From: Phoronis australis
Taxonomy: Eukaryota; Phoronida; Phoronidae
Length of the DNA: 64,000 nt
Direction: 5' to 3'
Assembly (NCBI GenBank): GCA_002633005.1
Contig: NMRA01000114.1
Span: 589,237-653,236, forward strand
Position 1 is the stretch's first letter. Every line of letters begins with the position of its first letter. The translations under genes and the position numbers were made by a program. Shown one piece after another: positions 33,251 through 43,805 of this stretch. A model generated the notes under the pieces. That model searched no databases. It was not told the origin of the DNA and saw only the letters and a list, made by a program, of their open reading frames with translations.

Positions 33251-36200
33251 TGTTGCATCGACCTGGCTGATCGAGACCAGAAGCTCTCGTCACTTCCCCA
33301 GGCACTTTACGTTCTACCTTGTTCACAAGATACGTCTTTTTGTTCGAATAACAATTTTCCCATTCAATTGATTTTCAGTTTCAGTACAACAACACGAGCC
33401 ATACACTGAAACCTACAAAGAGAATCTTCATTGTTGAAAACAATGTCGCTTTTTACGAAAACCTATATTCCGCCCTGAAAATGTACTTCACAGAGTTCAC
33501 TCGATCACTGACTGTGGCATATGAGACGTCCCAGTCAGAAGTGGGTGTGATTGCCTGGGGGCTATGGGACGTCTCAGTCAGATGTGAGTGAGACTTTTCA
33601 CTAACAGAAAACGCGGCAAACATTTGTCTGACAAACTTGTCCACGAATAAGTGCATTTCCGACAAAATTTCCCGACAAAAACGTTCATTTAGGGTATTTG
33701 AACCTCTACAGAAGGTCGTCTTTCCTGCATTACATAAATCTACAGAACCATTAATATATATTTTAAAACGTTTTTCCAAAAGACGTATGCATGGCACATT
33801 TTTAACTCAGTGTTTCAGGCTTAATGAGATAAAATTCGGTTGCACCAAAATACCATTCAGTTCAGTAGTGACGTCACAACAACATGTTTCTGGAGCAAGA
33901 CAAACCCTACAGATGGAGTGTGTCAAGCAAGAGCCCTATAAGTGAGTCCGCGCCTTTTCGAGTACACTAACCTAATTGGGTGGAAATGATCTTTTTGAGG
34001 GAAAAAATATTTCTCTAAGGTTTTGAATGGAAAAGTTTGAAAGGTATTTTGTGTGGCTGAGAAGCCTAGCGTTCGGAATCATGCCCTTTATGTCAACGGA
34101 AAGTTGGAGGGAAACGTCAACCAACAGTTTTTCATTTTATTGGTTTCATTTTCCGGCACAACTTTTATTCCGTTGGGGCATTGACGTGTAGCCCATAAGT
34201 TGGGTTAAGGTTACGTAGTCCCTTAAAAACTTTACGATACAAAACTTTTTGCACGTTTCTCTTGAAATGTTAGAAATTGCTTTTAAAATGTTCCACTTTC
34301 GTATGAGGGGTTATCAATTAGTAGGGCTTTTATGATTTTCATCAAAAATTGCATAAAACGAAAGCGAAATCATAATTTAGATAAATGTATCAGCGCTTTT
34401 GAGATTTCTCCCCGGACATTTACATTAAACGAAATTTGATCGTGTTATTGATGCGGTTGTTTTACTATCGATAAATTTTACTAAAAGACACGGTCACGTG
34501 ATCAAAGTAATGTCAGATTGGTGAGAAGTCAAAAACAGTTCTACAGGTTTTCAACTTTCAGGAAATTTATAGTTATACTTAGTTAAAATCTGGCTAAGTA
34601 CAGACATTTCGATAAGGTCCTGTATGACTTTAAAAAGTGGAACTTAATTGCAGACTAATTCCTTATTTTTGTGACTGCTTGGACAAATTAGTCAGAAACA
34701 TAACATATAACGACGATGTGAATTTGAAGTTGGTTGAAAGTTGCTAAATGTTTTTAAGAACGAGTTTTGTAGCGACAATGATTCGCAAATCACTGAACCG
34801 TGTCCAATAAGTATCGTGACATGGTGTTGGGGAATAACACTGCACGATGCGGGCTGTGAGAGTCTGCGAGGTATCGCATTTGTACAAAGGTCGTATATTT
34901 GCAGATTTTTTTGTGTTCACATTTAAAAAATGTCAATGAATACAACTGGAGGTTGTTTAGCGTAGATTATGTTAGTTTTCTACTCTCAGTGGCTACCTCT
35001 TTTGTCGTTAGAGAATGAGCGAAACCGGGCCCTTAGCTACTGCCCAGTTAGTCAAAGAATACTTCTTAATATAAATAATCCGCTTCTGGAATGTGTCAAA
35101 GGAATAATTTCCGTACATGGCACGCATATTTTTGAAAATATTAGACCTTGTTGTCCGTTTTTTCTTTGACGGTTTAAATAAACTTACCTTCAACACACAG
35201 TTTTCTTTTCGTTTAAGTTCCGATCCACGCGAAAACATTACAACGACAAAAACAAAAGGTATCGATCGTTATTTACTGGGCTCTGGTTTTCATAACGTGA
35301 CCGGCATCATCGTAATCGAAAAGTTATGTTGGAGACCGTTTTGACCAAATACGGGTGAAAGGCGAGTCCGTAAAGAAAAGGTTACGCTTTAAAATAGAAA
35401 ACCCAAAAATGTAGAAGGGGTCTTCAGCTGCGAATTAAAAGGGGGCCATTGCTCCCCTAAAATTCTCACAGATTCTATTTGGCAGTTCGGGGTGTGAATG
35501 TCTGATGCCGGGCTAAAATCCTGGCTAATACTTTGCCCTGCCTCCCCAACTCAAAATCCTGGATCCGCCACTGGTCTTAATTTTTTTTTTACATGTTACG
35601 AAAGTCTACTCTACAGCTTTATCGTTCTCTCAGGATACTAGTGCACGCCTGTTTCGCTGGGCCGGTGGTCCTGCGAAATTGGCGACGACCAGGGGCACAG
35701 GACATTGCAATAGCGAGGAGTGTGAAATTTGGGACAACGAAGGGTGAGGCAAAGGTTTACCAACGCCATTAGTTTGTCCCCCCATCGTTTATTTTTGTGC
35801 AAATCTGAAATGGTGACCATCTGAGAATTTGGGCTAACCCTTAAATCCTGAATCTGGTTTTAACGGTATACAGAAAATATTAAAATCATCAACGTCGCAC
35901 TTGGAATCAAATGGTTTCTCTACAGTGATAAAAGTTGTCGTTTTTGACACTTTAATTCCTTCAATTTCGTACCTTATGAAAGCTCAAAACTATCGGCCAG
36001 TTGAGCGAGCACGGAATGAATTTTCACACTAGAAAATAAAATTCACGCCGATCTTCAGCAAGAACCACTTGCGTTTTTAATTTTAAAAATCAATGGTCTA
36101 TTACTGTAATCACAACAAACTGAAATAGGGCGGCGGAAAGTCATTCACTTGCTGATTTGGCTTCTCTTTTCACTTTTGGGTCTCTGCGTCACAAACGCCG

Positions 36201-36269
36201 GTTAGACAAGATGACAGGCGTAGCAGTGTAAACGTGTTCACAAATATTTTTGTAACTGTAGAAATTTCT
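33251..36269. other. Intergenic region between SOCS copies
   Basis: No gene recognised. It contains a short imperfect direct repeat with GGGACGTCYCAGTCAGA at about 33,520-33,590 and a repeat-like tail ending ATCCTGGATCCGCCACTGG near 35,575. A minus-strand AATAAA at 35793-35788 could serve the SOCS gene upstream of it. Confidence 0.4.
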
Positions 36270-36767
36270 TCATGAGTAGTGATTCTCAGCTACCCAGTTC
36301 CTTAGTTCAAGAGAGAGCGGCAAGCTTTGGACATGGTCCGGACGGGTGGACATTCGGATAACAAAGCGACACAGAGATTGTAGAGAGCGAACTTGGTCGA
36401 ACCTTGACATTGGCTTCGAGAAACAAACACTAGAAAACTTGCCCGAGTGGGAATATGTTTTCCCCATCAAATTCTCAATTAAATCCACAATTGATGAGAC
36501 TTTGTCCCGCTTATCTGTTCGGGCACAAAAACCCGCGTTGCAAAGTCCCACACGAAAGTTAAGTGTTCTACCAGACGATCGAACACACAGTGTCACAACA
36601 TATCCCCCGTTTGCGCTATCGCGCACTAAAAATGTCCCGTCCTTCTCATTGGCTAGTTTTTCCTCTGCCTCTTCAGCCGATAGTGCCCCCCAATACCAGC
36701 CACATTTTGACAACTTCAACAATTCCTCGGTTATACACCATTCTTCCTCTGTGCGGTGCTCGGTCAT
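36270..36767 (-). CDS. SOCS2/CISH-like suppressor of cytokine signalling (165 aa, single exon)
   Basis: Adaptor that binds phosphotyrosine through its SH2 domain and recruits elongin B/C and cullin 5 through its SOCS box, damping cytokine-receptor/JAK-STAT signals in the cytosol. The SH2 domain occupies about residues 22-120, with WYWG at 24-27 and GTFLVRDS at 44-51, where Arg49 is the phosphotyrosine-binding residue. The SOCS box occupies about 126-165, with an elongin-binding SLQSLCRF and a cullin-type LPLSLELRNWV. The N-terminal extension before the SH2 domain is short, as in SOCS2 and CISH rather than SOCS1/3 (kinase-inhibitory) or SOCS4-7 (long). The ATG at 36767 is the first in frame, and an in-frame stop lies about 90 bases upstream. 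A disrupted tandem paralogue lies at 32757-33250. Confidence 0.88.
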   Translation of the reverse strand: MTEHRTEEEWCITEELLKLSKCGWYWGALSAEEAEEKLANEKDGTFLVRDSANGGYVVTLCVRSSGRTLNFRVGLCNAGFCARTDKRDKVSSIVDLIENLMGKTYSHSGKFSSVCFSKPMSRFDQVRSLQSLCRFVIRMSTRPDHVQSLPLSLELRNWVAENHYS

Positions 36768-36906
36768 GCCAGTGCCTAGTCGAGATCCTTTCGCATTGAT
36801 GTCTAGTTCGCCTGTCTCTGGTGTTGAAAACTTATCAACTGCTACGTCATCTCAGTTTTAATACTGCACCCACAAAACGTTTTCTCGTTTAATCTCGTCA
36901 CTATCA

Positions 36907-37230
36907 GATAAAGTATCTAATTCATATCGTTGAAAACCTTTGCCACAAATTCCCCACCCACAGATAACGAATTGCAAGAATTTATAAGACTTACCAGGAA
37001 TATGACCGAGTTAAAGAACTTCCCCAACTGATAACGATTTCATGACAAAACCTTCTTTATCGAAACTGAAAGCAATGAAGTAAGCCTATTAAAAAAAACA
37101 CCGCTAAGCCAAGTATTCATAAGAGCCCAGCTGTGCTATTGTGTCACACAGTCAGTGCACTACTCTTATGAAACAGGACTGGACAAATCCCACAGCCATC
37201 AAAGTGTGGCATTTTTACACTGAGATTTCC
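36907..37230 (+). repeat. 324-bp near-identical direct duplicate, copy 1
   Basis: Starts GATAAAGTATCTAATTCATA and ends TACACTGAGATTTCC. Differs from 38181-38504 by only a few bases in 324. Confidence 0.9.
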
Positions 37231-37779
37231 CGGAAATTGCACACATGCAAGTTATTTTTAGGTGTTGCTCATAATATCATTTTCTCTAGGTATCTACTGA
37301 GTTAGATGTTGACCAGATAACTTACATGAATAGTATTCCTATTATAGGTAGACTATGACTACTGGTGTGAATTGCTCTCTTTCATTCTGTTATATATATT
37401 GCTCATATGCTAGGTCCATTTTTGAATGACATGTGTTAAAACTGTTTTAGATTTGTCAGGTTTTGAGTCACAGTACATGTAAATAAAAGATTTAAAGTCA
37501 TTTTTGTTTTCTACGAGATTATTTATAGAAAAACAGTTACAAGAGTTAAGAATTCATCCAAATACGAATGTGATAAAAAAGAATGTTTGCCTGTACGTGT
37601 ATACTTCATTCGAAGCTGAGATGAGGAAACTGATTGTATTATTATTTCTCAACTCCATCTCTTTGAATACCTCATTTTTAATCATTTAAAGATATTACAG
37701 TTTCTCATTTGGAGAAGCAAAATACTTTTTTCTGTAAATGTTACCAAGTAAAGTCGAATGTACTGTTTTGCCTACGCCG

Positions 37780-37880
37780 GTACTCGCCATGCGCGCACTC
37801 AGGGGGGTTCGGGGGCTCGAGTGAGCTCCCCATTTGGCGAAGTGGGCAAAAAGGTCCATCTCAGAGAAANTGCAGACGAC
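37780..37880. repeat. Dispersed G-rich repeat end, copy A
   Basis: Shares GCGCAC-CAGGGGGG, CTCCCCA-TTTGGCGAA-TGGGCAAAAAGGT and CTCAG-GAAA with 38,762-38,872. One N at 37870. Confidence 0.6.
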
Positions 37881-38180
37881 AGCGGCACTTGGACTGGTCG
37901 ACTTGTCTTCCTGAAGAAAACACAAAATTAAAGACAATCGGTACCGTATCATTGAATAACAAATAATCCTTACCTTTTTGGGTCTTTGGGAAACGTAAAA
38001 AATGATAGTCCAGGGTTTTTCATCGAAGAATTGGAGCAATTTATAGCGCTACAAAATGCGCCTTTCCCCATTGTTTTGGCGCTTCCTGGTTGACCGTAGC
38101 TTGTTCACCACTTGGCGGCGCTAGTAGTAGCGGTAACAGCGAACCCACAAGTGAACTCTCCTATACTACTACACTCCTTG

Positions 38181-38504
38181 GATAAAGTATCTAATTCATA
38201 TCGTTGAAAACCTTTGCCACAAATTCCCCACCCACAGATAACGAATTGCAAGAATTTATAAGACTTACCAGGAATATGACCGAGTTAAGGAATTTCCCCA
38301 ACTGATAACGATTTCATGACAAAACCTTCTTTATCGAAACTGAAAGCAATGAAGGAAGCCTATTAAAAAAACCACCGCTAAGCCAAGTATTCATAAGAGC
38401 CCAGCTGTGCTATTGTGTCACACAGTCAGTGCACTACTCTTATGAAACAGGACTGGACAAATCCCACAGCCATCAAAGTGTGGCATTTTTACACTGAGAT
38501 TTCC
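38181..38504 (+). repeat. 324-bp near-identical direct duplicate, copy 2
   Basis: Offset 1274 bases from copy 1, same length and orientation. It is separated by unrelated sequence that contains an N and a repeat end similar to one downstream of copy 2. Confidence 0.9.
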
Positions 38505-38761
38505 TAAAAATGTGATGGAAATCACCAGAAAGTTTCATGTATTATCACTAAAATGTTATTGGTATAAAGATTTTTAAAATTCTGCAGTATTACTTGCACG
38601 AGTTGGATACAACGGAACCAAGATTTCCTCAGAATTAGGCGAAATCTGACTTATTCGAAGATAATTACTAATTTGGAATAAATGCTTGACCGTTCAACAG
38701 ATTTTTCTCCAGTTTAGCGAATATTCTAGTCTCATAACAAAATAATTATATTTGATAACGC

Positions 38762-38880
38762 ATGGGCGCACCCAGGGGGGGGGGGGGNNNGGGGGGGGGG
38801 GGGGGAGGCGAGAGAGATCGAACGACTCCCCAAATTTGGCGAATTGGGCAAAAAGGTTCGCCTCAGTGAAATAAAGTCCG
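38762..38880. repeat. Dispersed G-rich repeat end, copy B, with assembly gap
   Basis: Same blocks as copy A but with a poly-G run interrupted by NNN (38788-38790). The true run length is unknown. Confidence 0.65.
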
Positions 38881-40570
38881 AGTGAAAGACACAAAAGTCC
38901 ACAAAAGACACAGGAAATCGGCACAGATGCACAATTCGTGGCACGAACCTAATGACCCCTTTTTAGTCCTCGTTAATTTTCTTCAGTAAAAGGTCCCATA
39001 TCGAGAAATTTGAGCCCCCCTATATTGTAGGCTGTGTGCGCGCATGTAACGTGTCGCATCTATTCGGGTTAATTCCAATATCTGGTCAAAATCCAACATA
39101 TGTTCTATTCATGACTGTAATTAACCTAAGATGGCTTGACGAAGATCAGAATTCCAATAACCGGTAGCCCGAAGGTTCATTGATTCGGCTGCACGCACTC
39201 CGCGCATGCTTTTTACACCAGAAGCAGGGATCACATTAACTATGGCAAGCAGGCACTGGAGATTCCTTTCTGTGATACCACGACCTACTTCATGCTGCTG
39301 AAGAGGTGAAGCTCTATAACTGATGAGTCTTATCAAAGATTTGTGATTATTATGTCTGTTTTACGGGTTCCAGGTCAAACGGTAGCAGTCCCAGTTCCTT
39401 AACCTAACCCTTAAGCCTAACCTTTAGGCTAAGATCGATGAGTTGTTGTCCTGACCATAATCATCTCATAGTCATTATTCAGTCAAAACACTGCTCACAG
39501 GAGCTGCTAAAATTAAAAACTGATAGGCCTACGACAGCGGATGACCGTGGTCGGGAATATTTAGAACCAAGACTTACACTTCGTAGTAGGCCAAAATGAC
39601 GACAATCACTCCCTAAACATCTTTAAAGGTAGTTCAATCAAAAATCACGAATAACAACAATTTGAAAAATTAAATAAATGCAATCTTATGTCGAATTTGT
39701 TGTGTATATGTCTGCATCCTCAACCATACCTTGTCGCCTATCGCTGTCCTTTTGAACATCTCTCCCTAGCTGAGGAAGGCCACCGTCGTGCCGGGGTGTT
39801 CTTTGTTGACGACGACAAGCTTATACATTATTAAAAAACTGTGAGTCCAAATTTTCAAAAGAAAATCCCTCGTTTCTGCCAGGACAGGCGGTCTGCCGGT
39901 ACCGCACTGCGCCATGTAAATCCACTCATCTTATTACGTAGTACTGTGAAGTGGAAATGAAAATGTCATAACGAAACACAACCATTTGCTAATTCAATGA
40001 CTTCAAAGAGGAAGTCTCTACAAACGTGTTAGAAAATGGGTTACTATGGAAACATTTTACAAAAAAGATTGCGAAATACATATTAGTGATGTCATCATCG
40101 ACTAAGTCTAAAAAGTCTAACATGATGTAAAGTTTTCAGTAGTGTCCTGTCTTCCCACGAAGTAGAGAGTCCGAGAGAAGAGTTTTGGCAAAGTGAGTCG
40201 CATAACGAATAACCAAGAAGACATGCTCAATAGGAAGGTGAACACTCTTGACAGGGGCTAAACTTCACCAAGATTTTGCCCCCTCCCCTCCCCCTCCATC
40301 TCTCCGTAGACCCAAATTTCAGATTCCCTCTATCGCTATCGCTATCGTCAACAGACAGCTCCGCTCCTCTGGTCGTTGCCAATTTCGCACCTCCGCCATA
40401 GGTGTGCGCACTTTGTTGTTTGGAGGGCAAACTCCAGGAAGTGGGCCCTGAGACATGTTTAGCCTGTTTCAACAAAATTTCAAAAGAATTGCTCACATTA
40501 ATATGTTACACGGGTTATGCGTCTATGGTATATTTTTACCTCCCGGGTTATATTTTTATGAAATAAACTT

Positions 40571-40970
40571 AATATCTCCATGATAGCAAGTAGCTGCATA
40601 TATTAATAAAAACAACAGCGGATTTAAAAGAGCATGACATGTTTCGGTGTCGTTTATTCAAACACCATCATCAGAACACGAGAGAGCCTAGCGGCCACCT
40701 AGCTGGGCCAAGCTACAAATGATGAAACATAGACACAATCAGTTACCAGGAGTGACAATAAACTAGACCAACAATGACAACATGTGGTGCGTTGCTGATA
40801 ACAATGATTGGAGCTCTGTAAATCAGTTACATGTACGTGTATCCATCGGATGAATATTTACAGCTAGGTGGCCACTATCTTCTCTCTTATTCTGATGACG
40901 GTGTTTGAATAAATGGCACCTAAACATGTCAAGCCCTTTTAAATCAGCTGCTGTTTTTAATAATGAAATT
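40571..40970. mobile_element. Inverted-repeat element with hammerhead-like cores
   Basis: The left part (40571-40700) and right part (40861-40970) are diverged inverted copies. On the minus strand the left arm has CTGATGA (40674-40668), the GGTGT/ACACC-type stem, GAAAC (40645-40641) and ATGTC ending at 40636. On the plus strand the right arm has CTGATGA (40892-40898), a GGTGTTTGAATAAATGGCACC stem-loop and TAAAC instead of GAAAC (40921-40925), then ATGTC (40926-40930). The left part is also a dispersed copy of 24181-24395. Confidence 0.7.
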
Positions 40971-41120
40971 AACTTAACTAAGGTACTAAAATAACTAAGA
41001 CGAAATTTACATTCGTTCCAAAGATCTCTTATAATTTATTTAGTCTGAACATTCCCCTTAAGTACTTTGTTACCACATATGGTAGTTCACAGTCTTAACA
41101 TGCAACAAACTTAAAATATA

Positions 41121-41280
41121 GACAAAATAACAATACATACATACCTACATACTGAATTTTACAATAATAACAACAACAACACATACGTACATACTGCATG
41201 TTACAATAACAACGATGCATATATTCGTATGTACTGGATGTTACAATAACAATGGGTACATACCGGATGTTTCAATTAAC
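41121..41280 (+). repeat. Short diverged tandem array (about 40-bp unit)
   Basis: Four degenerate units built on ACATACNTACATACTG-ATGTTACAATAACAA. Confidence 0.6.
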
Positions 41281-41654
41281 GCACCAAACAAAATAAACAT
41301 AACAATCTACAGGCATAGCTACATACTAATTGTTCAAGTCCAAAAGCACCATGATAAATGTTTTGACACTATAACCCAGAACCTTTGATTTAAGCCACAT
41401 ACCAGTTCCTTGCTGACAGTAGAAGTAATTTCAGGGCTGAGAACAACTGATAGAGCTTTATTACTAAAGACCAATGCATGCAAATGACCGACTGGGTGAA
41501 ACCAGCTTGCTGTACCTCATTACAAAGAACAGAAAACCATCAGTTTTTCACAACCTCAGAATTCTTTTTAATCTTAGTAAGGAACAATCTGAGACACATA
41601 CTGGGGCATCCCCTCCAAATTTGGACTCCCGTTATTTTTTGAAACTTTCCAAAC

Positions 41655-41893
41655 TCAATACAGGTAGGGTAACATCTCGCCAATTTTGGACAAAAATAAT
41701 CGCTAAAATTTCCCCCGTTTTCATTTTTTCAAGTGCTTTTAACATTGTTCTGAAAGCCCAAAATTTCTCAAAACATTGTCTGATGATAACAACAGTACAT
41801 GGAAGTGCATTTATTTGGGGTTATATATCTTCAAAGGAAAAAATGAAAAAATAGAACTTCAGTTATTGGCCACATTGGTGAGACTTTACATTA
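41655..41893. repeat. Foldback copy of a second dispersed repeat family
   Basis: The left arm has CTCGCCAATTTTGGACAAAAATAAT. The right arm has the complement-like AATGAAAAAATAGAACTTCAG-TATTGGCCA-ATTGGTGAGA. Related single arms lie at 5157-5222 and 23578-23645, with TTTTTGGCAATTATTTTTGTCC on the plus strand. Confidence 0.55.
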
Positions 41894-43724
41894 AATGTCA
41901 AAGATTGTGTGTAGGAGTATATCATGGTAACTTTAATATTTGAGTTCTCAAATGCAAACTGAGAGTAAAAACTTTTATCCAAGTAAACCATAATATACTT
42001 AAATACTAAACACGTATCTCGATTTAGTACTAAAGTAGAACAGAGATTTCAGAGATTACACCCTGGCTCCAGTTTTCAAAGGTACGTGATCCAAATCAAA
42101 CATTATTTTGGGGGAAGTCAGGTTCATAGAATGGGCTTTAATGCATTACTGGTTTAGTAGAAAACTAGAGTTTGGTGACATTGATTCTGGACTACTGAAA
42201 AGTTGAGAAAATAAGTTTTCAAAGAAACACCACTAGTGGGTGGTAGCCTAAACACAGGATGACATTTTGTTCAAACGCTGATCACTTTTTTCACTGAGCC
42301 AACAACACTTACACATTAAAGTCACATTGCATGTGCACATCTTTGGATCACAACTAGAGTAATTATTACCTTGGGACAAGTGTGATTACAACTAGAGTGA
42401 CTATTATATTGGGACACGAGTGTATTTAAGAGTAGAATCTTCCTTTTTTGATTTTGCATTTGTAAGAAAAAAATCAAGTTCTGAAGGAAGATGAGTGAAC
42501 ACTTCTGGCAGCCATTTTATCCTAATTCAGCCAGTAAAATGGTCAACACTTCGATTTTACTAAATGCACACACTTCATTAAAATGGTTCCTAAAGGAGAC
42601 CATTAAGTCTGAAAATTAAAAATCATCAACCTCATGTTATTTTATCACTTCTAAAAAGTGCAGGGACATGTTTGCAATGGTGAGCCTACGGTAGCCTTAG
42701 CTGCGGGTGCACGGAGGACCTTTGATAAAACAGGCCAGTGGAGTTCCACAATTGTGCTATGGTTGGTTGGGTGCAGGTCACAGGCAGTATTTTTGGTGAT
42801 GTGTTATTTTATCATTGTTTGAAGTAACATATTCCAAAACCACCTACAGCCTTGCTTCAAGGTAACAGTAATGGAACATAGATGACTAGTATCAAAATGG
42901 TTCTCACTCCATTTAACATGAAGTTGAGGAAAACCCTATATAACACTACACAGTAGAAGCCAAAAGTATTCAGAGAAAATGACACGGTATTCCTCATTAT
43001 TACAGCTGGATGGAAGCTAAATCAATCGCCAGAATAGTCTTCTCTGATTACTGAGAATGAAGGGAAATAAACAGTAAAGTTAGTGTCACGGCTAAACCAT
43101 TCCGTGATTCGAATTTCGCCGCCCTAACAGCCATTAGTTGCAACTTCTGCTGTAAACAGAATTAGCCGTCATGTCGGTAAAAGGATATTTTGTCTCATTA
43201 CTTTTGTCTTGTACTGTAATTAGTCTAGACAAAAAGTCACATTCTCCCAATTTGTCGGCCAAAGATCTGATAGAAAAGTTACAATTTTTATAAAGATTCA
43301 AGACGACCACTTCCAAGCAATGCTGTGAAAGTTGAGCAAAGGCAGTAGAAACATTTACAGTATACGCATGCAAACAAGATATATAGACACCAAACGATAC
43401 GGCAAATTCTCCTTACACCCTGAATCAACTCAACAGAAATCGGATAACGGTTCATATGCCACACCTTTGCAACGCTGACTTAAAGGCTAGGCAATGACCA
43501 CTATTGTTGGTCACTATTTAGCAGACTAGATCCACACTTTGGAATTGTTTAAGTTACTAAATTGCGTAAACTGGATGACTAAAGCTTCTCAATCCTCAGA
43601 CCAAAGGCTTGATTTGAGTGCCCCCGACACTTAACTTAGTCCTTAGTAGTGTACCACAAAACTGAGGCAATTAATACAGCCTATCCTACCACAACCACAC
43701 TTCAAAACAATATTTAATCTCTCT

Positions 43725-43805
43725 TCACAGTTTCTTCAAGTCGTAAACAACTTCTAGAATGCATGCCACACTCCACGCTTGGGCCCTACAGCTATCAGCA
43801 CATTC
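43725..43805 (-). CDS. AGL: AGL last coding exon: [16 protein letters not shown]-stop
   Basis: A short exon found by aligning the end of the protein. Acceptor GTTTTACAG, then [26 protein letters not shown] and TGA at 43725-43727. It matches the vertebrate ending C..SC..QAWS.A..LE.LYDL and joins in phase 0 to the exon ending ELTNDGGK. Confidence 0.9.
   Translation of the reverse strand, partial: ECADSCRAQAWSVACILEVVYDLKKL

Larger units (their letters stand above)
36768..43724. other. Intergenic region of duplications and mobile-element debris
   Basis: No gene recognised over about 7 kb. It holds the 324-bp duplicate pair, a related pair of G-rich repeat ends (37,780-37,870 and 38,756-38,880), the inverted repeat with hammerhead-like cores (40,571-40,970), a short tandem array (41,121-41,280) and a foldback copy (41,655-41,893). 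Confidence 0.5.

Noticed and set aside
33453-33797. 114-codon minus-strand open frame upstream of the SOCS pseudogene
   Set aside because: Composition and repeats (two GGGACGTCYCAGTCAGA words) argue against coding, and it does not extend the SOCS frame.
36346-36861. 171-codon plus-strand open frame
   Set aside because: It is the antisense of the SOCS gene. The minus strand has a clear SH2 and SOCS box.
39395-39432. Telomere-like CCTAACCCTTAAGCCTAACC
   Set aside because: Only a few imperfect units. Not an array, and more likely chance or a tiny interstitial relic.
41474-41854. 126-codon plus-strand open frame
   Set aside because: Its right half lies in a foldback repeat (41,655-41,893) and the peptide has no domain or conserved look. 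A chance frame is the better reading.
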